A stretch of DNA of 64,000 bases from Marasmius tenuissimus (Eukaryota; Basidiomycota; Agaricomycetes; Agaricales; Marasmiaceae). The stretch lies in the NCBI GenBank assembly GCA_029532415.1, contig JAQOTA010000033.1, positions 558,001 to 622,000 of the forward strand, given 5' to 3'. A program made the translations under genes and the position numbers. Under the pieces are notes generated by a model. The model made no database searches. It saw nothing but the letters and a program-made list of their open reading frames with translations, and was not told the DNA's origin. Positions within the stretch are counted from its first letter, which is position 1. Each line of letters begins with the position of its first letter. Shown here in pieces: positions 58,352 to 64,000 of the stretch.

Positions 58352-59697
58352 TTAAAACCCATTCAACTGATCCACTGCTTTCATCCCTTCCCCAACATTA
58401 ACATAGTCCAACATCACAAAGTTGGGCGCGTGTCCGTCTGCAAGAGGTTCACATCCGTTTGCGTCGGCCATGATCCTAGAGAAAAGAAGTTGAGCACGAG
58501 TCCGCAACACGGACGGGATACTCACGAATTGACGCTATTCGTCGTCGGGGCATGAACTCTATCACTGATGAGCACACCGTCTATGACTTCCGCATTCAGA
58601 TTGTGGTTCAGCATGTACATGTGGTCTGCTGGCGATAGAGGCCCGGAAATACGGTCGACTTTGCATGGGAAATTGGGGTCCGTCGAGCTGAAGGGCGGTT
58701 CCCAGATCTGTGCGAGTCCAGTTAGCCCCGGGTGGGTTCAAAAAGGAAAAGCTTGCCCACCATCGTGAACTCTGGGAGAATAGAGTCGACACCTCCGTCC
58801 TCCGCACCTGCGTCGAGAAAAACAATCACGCGTTTGCCACTATCGATGAGTTCGCCGAGTGTAGGCCATTCGGATCGAGCCATCGGTTGATGAGGGGGGA
58901 CATATGTAAGTGGAGTAATCCCTGTGGATTGGTTGAATAGGATGCGGGAAGGCCAAAGATGCACTCGAATGGTTGCCACGTACCAGAGTCGTCAAAGGCA
59001 GGCTTCCATACGTCCGTAATAGAGACGTCTTCAGGGTTGGTAAAGAGGAGAGTGACGACTTCGTTAGGGTTGGCGTCGAGGAAGGATTTGACTTTCTTGA
59101 GGTAGTCCACAACGAGACCGCCGTCGAAGAGTATCTGTCGGAGCTTGAGCGTCAATAATAGGGTAGCCCTGATTGGAATACACGCACACAACCTAATCAA
59201 AAGGTTAATAGAGGCTTAGAGAACGTCCAAATGCACGACTTACTGGTATGACAAAAGTGCAGCTGTCCGTCATTCCTGGTCGAGAATATTAAAAGTCTGA
59301 GTACCGAAGAAGACAGAGTATTCACATATGGGCTTGGGCTTGTAGAAACCTTACACCAAGGTCCAGTTGCGACGGTATATCGACCTCCTGAGTTCTGGCG
59401 ACTTTTTTTGATCAGTTTCTCGTCGGAATTCGACCTCGGAATGGCCCACTCACGAGCGAGGGGGTTATCGCTGAACGCAAAGGAATCATGAGATCCTAGG
59501 TAGGTCACACTTCCGTAGCTGCGCGAACAGAGTTCTGCGTGTCCATTGCATACTGATGCTCTGACAAAGGATTTTTCGTTATCGAAACTCTTGACGAGTG
59601 AATAATAGAAAAGTACGCACCTTCTGCTAGGAACAGCCGATCCAAGAGCCCAAGATGCAAGAGAAAATGCAGCAAGAATCCGAGAAAAATGCTGCAT
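58352..59697 (-). CDS. Secreted PLC-X-like phosphodiesterase, copy 2
   Basis: Same fold and exon plan as copy 1. Start MQHFSRILAAFSLASWALGS, a signal peptide, then SRRASVCNGHAELCSRSYG. Barrel histidines: YLGSHDSFAFS and FLQAQAH. Then FCHTSC, LFDGGLVVDYLKKV, VTLLFTNPED, WPTLGELIDSGKRVIVFLD, ILPEFTM, WEPPFSSTD, MYMLNHNLN, IMADANGCEPL and the end MKAVDQLNGF with TAA at 58352-58354. About 300 residues. The second intron ends at AAAG before TCGCCAG, which keeps the frame and gives LALARTQEVDIP, matching copies 1 and 3. Probably secreted; substrate unknown. Divergently arranged with copy 3 across 657 bp, so the pair may share control elements. Confidence 0.85.
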
Positions 59698-60354
59698 CGC
59701 AGTTGGCTCTGTCCGTGAGGTCTCTTGACGACCAGTTTGGAGTCATCGTTGGACCTTTTTATTGAAAACTATTTTTGCTCCATGAATCATGTCGCCTTCT
59801 GAGCTTCGTGGTCATCCATATGCTGATGTTGAGAATCCTGGTGGCAATAGAGCCAAACCGAGAGAAATGCCGTGCGTGGGTACCAAGTCGTGGTGGGTCA
59901 TGGACACTGACAGAGATGATCATCAGAAGGGGGTCAACGCGTCACGCTGCTCGACTTCTTTCTTTCCCACAGCCATCATGAGGTCGACCTCACTCTGCCT
60001 GTGGACTGTGGACTCTATTGGCCAAACATGTCGAATGCGGACATGGTACGACTTGCTTCACTGACTCATGATTTACATTTTTGTCTGATTGCGGTCTCCT
60101 AGGGACCCGTTGTAAACCGTATATGGTAAGGGGTTTCGACGATCCCTCATAAACAGGCAAAACAAAACGAGCCCAAAGAAAAGGGGATGAGCAACGGTCA
60201 TATTGTAAGTTTTGTCTTCTCATTTTCTTCCACCTCTTTGGCTGAGAACTCGATCGGAGCTTAGCGGATTAAAGAGAAGATCCAATCAGGAACAATATAA
60301 ATACGAGGCGCATCTGACCATTCCGGGTCTCTTCCTGCGTCCTCATCGATGCCG
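59698..60354. promoter_or_regulatory. Divergent promoter region between PLC-X copies 2 and 3
   Basis: 657 bp between the two start codons. A TATA box for copy 3 is at 60296-60303; on the copy 2 side only an A/T-rich AATAAAAAGG near 59755-59765 is seen. No other gene is supported here. The spacing makes common regulation plausible but does not prove it. Confidence 0.45.
60296..60303 (+). promoter_or_regulatory. TATA box of PLC-X copy 3
   Basis: TATAAATA, 52 bp before ATG 60355, preceded by CCAATCAGG at about 60282, a possible CCAAT element. Confidence 0.5.
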
Positions 60355-61859
60355 ATGAGGTGCTTATGGTGGTTGACCTTGCTGCATATTGTTCACGCAT
60401 CCTATGCTCTCGCCCTGCCATTCAGAAGAAGGTTAACTGTCCCTCGAAGCGTATAGGAGCCCCGAATGATGACCAAATCCCAATAGGGCACCGATATGTA
60501 ATGGTCGCGCTGAATTGTGTTCAAGGCGGTATTCTAATGTTACCTTCATTGGATCGCACGACTCCTTTGCGTTCAGCAACGACTTGTTGGCGCGTGAGTC
60601 GTCCTTATTTTCTCTTTGAGCTTGGAGCTGACGACATATCACAGTAGCTCGCGATCAACGTTTGAATATTAGTTCTCAGCTCGGTTTGGGTGTCAGGCTG
60701 TTGCAAGCGCAATCTCATATGTGAGGATCTAGGATGAGGTTTAATTACCGATACTGAAGCCGTGTCGTGTAATGTGCAGGGAAGACGATGGACTACATTT
60801 CTGTCATACGAGTGCGTTCATTATCTTGAACTAAAGCCGAATACCGTCTTATTCGCCTTTAGGCTGCGTAAGCTTCTCAAGCGAGCCCGCTGTCTCATTT
60901 CGCGAATTTCATTCACGCTTAGAACCTATTCGACGGAGGACTCGTATTGGACTACTTGAAAACAGTCAAGACCTTCCTTGACCATCACCCGAACGAAGTC
61001 TTGACGTTAATCTTCACCAACCCGGAGGCGCAACCGGTGAACGAGGTTTGGAAGCCCATTTTCGATGAAGCCGGTGAATATCGTCTGTTCGGTCATTTAT
61101 GTCATGGAAAAGCTGACATTCTTTCCGGAGGAAGGCCTTACCCCGATGGCATTCATTCCCGACCATGTACCACTTAAATACTCTGAATGGCCGACACTAA
61201 CCGAAATGATCAGTAGCGGAAGACGGCTAGTGGTGTTTCTTGACAATTATCCTGACCAGGATGTGGATTTCATTCTTCCCGAGTTCCGGATGGTACGTCT
61301 CAACCTCTCTTCATTTGGAAAGATATCAACCGAATTGTGTATATAGATCTGGGAAACCCCCTACAGTGTCACGAATGAATCGTTTCCCTGTTCTATTGAC
61401 CGAATGTGGGGTCCTCTTAGCTTAGAGGATCACATGTACATGATCAACCACTCGTTGAACCGGAATATCCTCCCCGTTGGACCTGGAGTAATCATAAGCG
61501 ACCCAATCAACGCAGATGAGACGAACAGTGTCGATTCGTACGTCTAATTCACCTCCTTTCCCCACTGTTCGTTGCAAACTCTCGAACCTCCCAGGATCAT
61601 GGCGAATGTCCAAGGGTGTGCGCCGCTTGCACAGAACAGGAATCCCAATTTCTTATTGTTGGACTTTGTGGAGGACGGGGAGGCGTTTAAGGCAGCGGAC
61701 ATCTTGAACGGGTTTCAGTATGTCTTTGGTTAGCTATCTCAACTTTTACCAACGTCCTCATTCAGGTCGTTGCCGACACCAAATTCTGCGGACCGAATGC
61801 GCTATTACGATCCAGTTTGGATGTCCCTCATTGTGGCTTTGGGGGTGATCATGGTATAA
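60355..61859 (+). CDS. PLC-X-like phosphodiesterase, copy 3, with a hydrophobic C-terminal extension
   Basis: Start MRCLWWLTLLHIVHASYAL, a signal peptide, then RRRAPICNGRAELCSRRYS. Histidines: FIGSHDSFAFS and LLQAQSH. Then FCHTSC, LFDGGLVLDYLKTV, LTLIFTNPEA, WPTLTEMISSGRRLVVFLD, ILPEFRM, WETPYSVTN, MYMINHSLN, IMANVQGCAPL and DILNGF. Copies 1 and 2 end at or just after this last motif. Here an extra intron (GTATGT to TTCAG) leads to a last exon coding about 30 residues, SLPTPNSADRMRYYDPVWM followed by the hydrophobic SLIVALGVIMV, ending at 61859. That end could be a membrane or GPI anchor signal, which would place copy 3 at the cell surface. All other splice sites are canonical and the frame stays open. 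Confidence 0.85.
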
Positions 61860-63681
61860 CGAGACGGCGGTCTTTGGGACTGGCGTACGATCTGGTACGA
61901 CAGCCCCAGATCTGAGCCTTTTGGCTTCATTCTTTCTATCATGACCTTCATGAGACTGATATATAATGACATTCTTCGATCTACCCGTTGTATCGTATTA
62001 GTCGACTATAATCTATACCTATTCTTCTTGTGTACATAAAGTACTCGGGAGGTGGGCGGGATTACGGACCTTTGACCCTCAGAATACGGGCGAGCAGCCC
62101 TCCCTTTCAATTCCAACGATCAGTGTCCCATCGTCGGTCTTAGAGGTAGGACCGGGCTGGTGAGAGCCAGATTCCTATGATGTTGACCTATAGTATCTCA
62201 GTTCCCTGACTATATTGTGAGCTTTTGAAAGGCTCATGGGCTGGGTGTATTACTATCACAGCTACCTCAATACTTCTACTAACTTTTGCAATCCCTCGTG
62301 GTCAGGAGGTCTGTTTAGTCACTATTGCAATCTAGTGTATAAAAACAAATTTGAATGCGAACCGAATCGTGTTTGTGCACTAGCCAGATATCATACGCGC
62401 GAAAAATTATCAGAATCAATCCAAGTATTGAGGAAGCTGTAGTCTGAGCAAGTCTCGCTGTGCGAGGCTATTTACCGAAGAGGGTTGCTGCTGCAATCGG
62501 CGATCTCGGGTTCGATTGTCTTAGTCATCTCAAATGACGAAGCAGGACGCGTCGCGACCCGCTCGCTTCTTGAGATTCGTTCTAAACCACCATGTCCTCC
62601 AAGTGATGAAAATAACCCGCCAATTTCGAGCCTTACTATTCTCCCGTAGAATCCCGTAGCTCCCTTATGGCTACTCCTTGATCTGTGTATCCATGTAGGT
62701 CCCATTATCCGACAGGTTCCATTTGGATACCAACTGGCTGTTCTCGAGGGTGGGTGGGTGTGTTTACATGTGTACTAACGTCTCTCGTATCATCCTGCTG
62801 CCCAAAAGACGACTTATGGTTGGTATAAGTTGGCTTGTCCCCACTTTAACTGAGACTTGAGGTTGTTAATGGCCAGTGAGGGGGTGAATTATGGTCGTGT
62901 ACTGGTAACTGGTCCGACTGTTCAGAATTTGGATCGAATTTCGTGAGTGATGAAATATTCCATCAATGATTCCTACTCGATACTGATACGAACGTAGTTT
63001 CCGTCTTTCCACCACAAGCGAGCACATCTAGAGGGTCCAATGGTGAATGATGTAACTCGTTCGACAAGAGGCTTCGTATCCGAGAGGGCCGAAGCATACC
63101 TGTACCAATAAATGATACCGCCTGTTATGGATGCGCGGATCCATCACCAGCAGGTACCGAAGATACCTACACGGCTAAAAGTGGGTTTTTGCCCAGTATC
63201 ATTCTCGAGCTCAAGTTGATTCTTATCAGACATCAAGTGCTCGCGACCCGTTAGGATCAGAGAACGACGGCTTGATTTGCGACCTTGTGTGATGTTTGAG
63301 TATTATGGGCAGTGCAATCTTTGACTCGGGCTCTCTTGCCTCTGGTTCTGATGTAGCTAAGGCAGGTTTTTCTGGATCTCCAGTTTCGAGCCGGTCTAAT
63401 GATAGGGCCTTTAGCTCTTCCAAAAGTTCCCTTAGGCCCGAGCGACCAGGGACTAGCCATCTCCATCACGAACACGATGATGCATTACATGCGGTGCTTT
63501 TTAGTGTGATTGTATCCTTCCATTCATTCAAACAATGGGGTATGATCATCCCAGTGGCGTGGCAATGCGGAAGAAGTTCTTACCATGCCTCGGTTGATGG
63601 AAGACGGAATCTAATGATGGTGGGATATATAGTCTTTGGTATGCGCAAGCCTGGATCTCTCTTTGCGCCGGACGCAATCAT
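61860..63681. other. Gap without recognisable genes
   Basis: Short open frames only. The minus-strand frame 63226-63423 (Glu/Pro/Ser-rich, MEELKALSLDRLETGDPEK) looks like the polar tail of a membrane protein, but I find no upstream exons for it. Confidence 0.4.
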
Positions 63682-64000
63682 CATGGATCAGCATTCGTTA
63701 GTCCTAGCTATCAGCTCTGACCTTCAAACACAGGCCGTGAGTTCTCAGTTTCTGTCTTGCACCCTTCAACTTACGAAAATTCTTGACCAGTACTTTAAAG
63801 GTAACAAAACCGAGACTTACACTCCTTATACCAGCTAATTGCTGCATCCTTCCTACCCAGCGGCACTCCTTACAGTTCTGGTACGAATGGAGTAGTATTT
63901 TGAAGCTTTGTGCAGGTGCTAACGGACACCTGGAAGACATATGACTGGATCATTTGTATCCCCTACGAGGTGCGTCTCAAACCATTCCTGAGCCCAATAA
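63682..64000 (+). CDS. Possible 5' end of a multi-pass membrane protein, cut by the window edge
   Basis: ATG 63682 opens MDQHSLVLAISSDLQTQA, with a GTGAGT donor directly after. Near 63914-63970 an exon reads VLTDTWKTYDWIICIPYE before another GTGCGT donor. The YDW..C.PYEV pattern resembles the N-terminal DUF6533-type segment of Agaricomycete seven-helix proteins. The exons between are not settled, and the rest of the gene lies outside the window. Confidence 0.3.

Noticed and set aside
62500..62530. Possible tRNA T-arm (GGGTTCGATTG)
   Set aside because: The flanking bases do not pair as a T-stem, and no anticodon arm or acceptor stem can be built upstream.

Overview
The window is nuclear DNA of a filamentous basidiomycete, most likely an Agaricomycete. 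Genes are split by many short GT-AG introns of about 45 to 100 bases. The protein families are the ones that fill such genomes: multi-copy seven-helix membrane proteins, F-box proteins with leucine-rich or zinc-finger-like tails, secreted PLC-X-like phosphodiesterases, a GH5 membrane-anchored beta-1,3-glucanase and an Argonaute. I cannot name the genus. All exon models were made by eye from splice signals and from agreement between paralogues. I see no rRNA, tRNA or convincing retrotransposon.

Layout. 1-4.35 kb: nothing recognisable. 4.35-20.7 kb: an array of four minus-strand paralogues of one seven-helix family (three look intact, one is frameshifted), plus a fifth relic split by a 386-bp foldback element with CACT ends. 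A second, decayed gene family lies between and beyond them as diverged repeats. 23.4-27.7 kb: two plus-strand F-box genes, the first broken and the second apparently intact. 27.7-30.7 kb: empty to my eye. 30.75-31.8 kb: a 969-bp inverted-repeat element abutting an 86-bp palindrome, directly in front of the Argonaute gene. 31.9-36.6 kb: Argonaute, 25 exons, reading frame closed at 985 residues. 37.1-38.4 kb: PLC-X copy 1, convergent with Argonaute. 40.3-41.8 kb: a second type of seven-helix protein, 9 exons, 351 residues. 42.6-45.3 kb: GH5 glucanase with a Gln/Asn-rich cytoplasmic tail. 45.4-50.1 kb: no clear gene, but two clusters of TTTGAA/TTCAAA motifs. 50.1-52.9 kb: a long F-box protein. 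53-58.3 kb: mostly empty. 58.35-61.86 kb: PLC-X copies 2 and 3, head to head. 63.7 kb to the end: possible 5' part of another membrane protein.

How it fits together. The window mixes housekeeping or cell-surface functions (wall glucan turnover, secreted phosphodiesterases, ubiquitin adaptors, membrane receptors) with fast-evolving duplicated families. The strongest structural signals are the transposon whose empty site can be read from a paralogue, and the inverted repeats packed against the promoter of the only RNA-silencing gene here.
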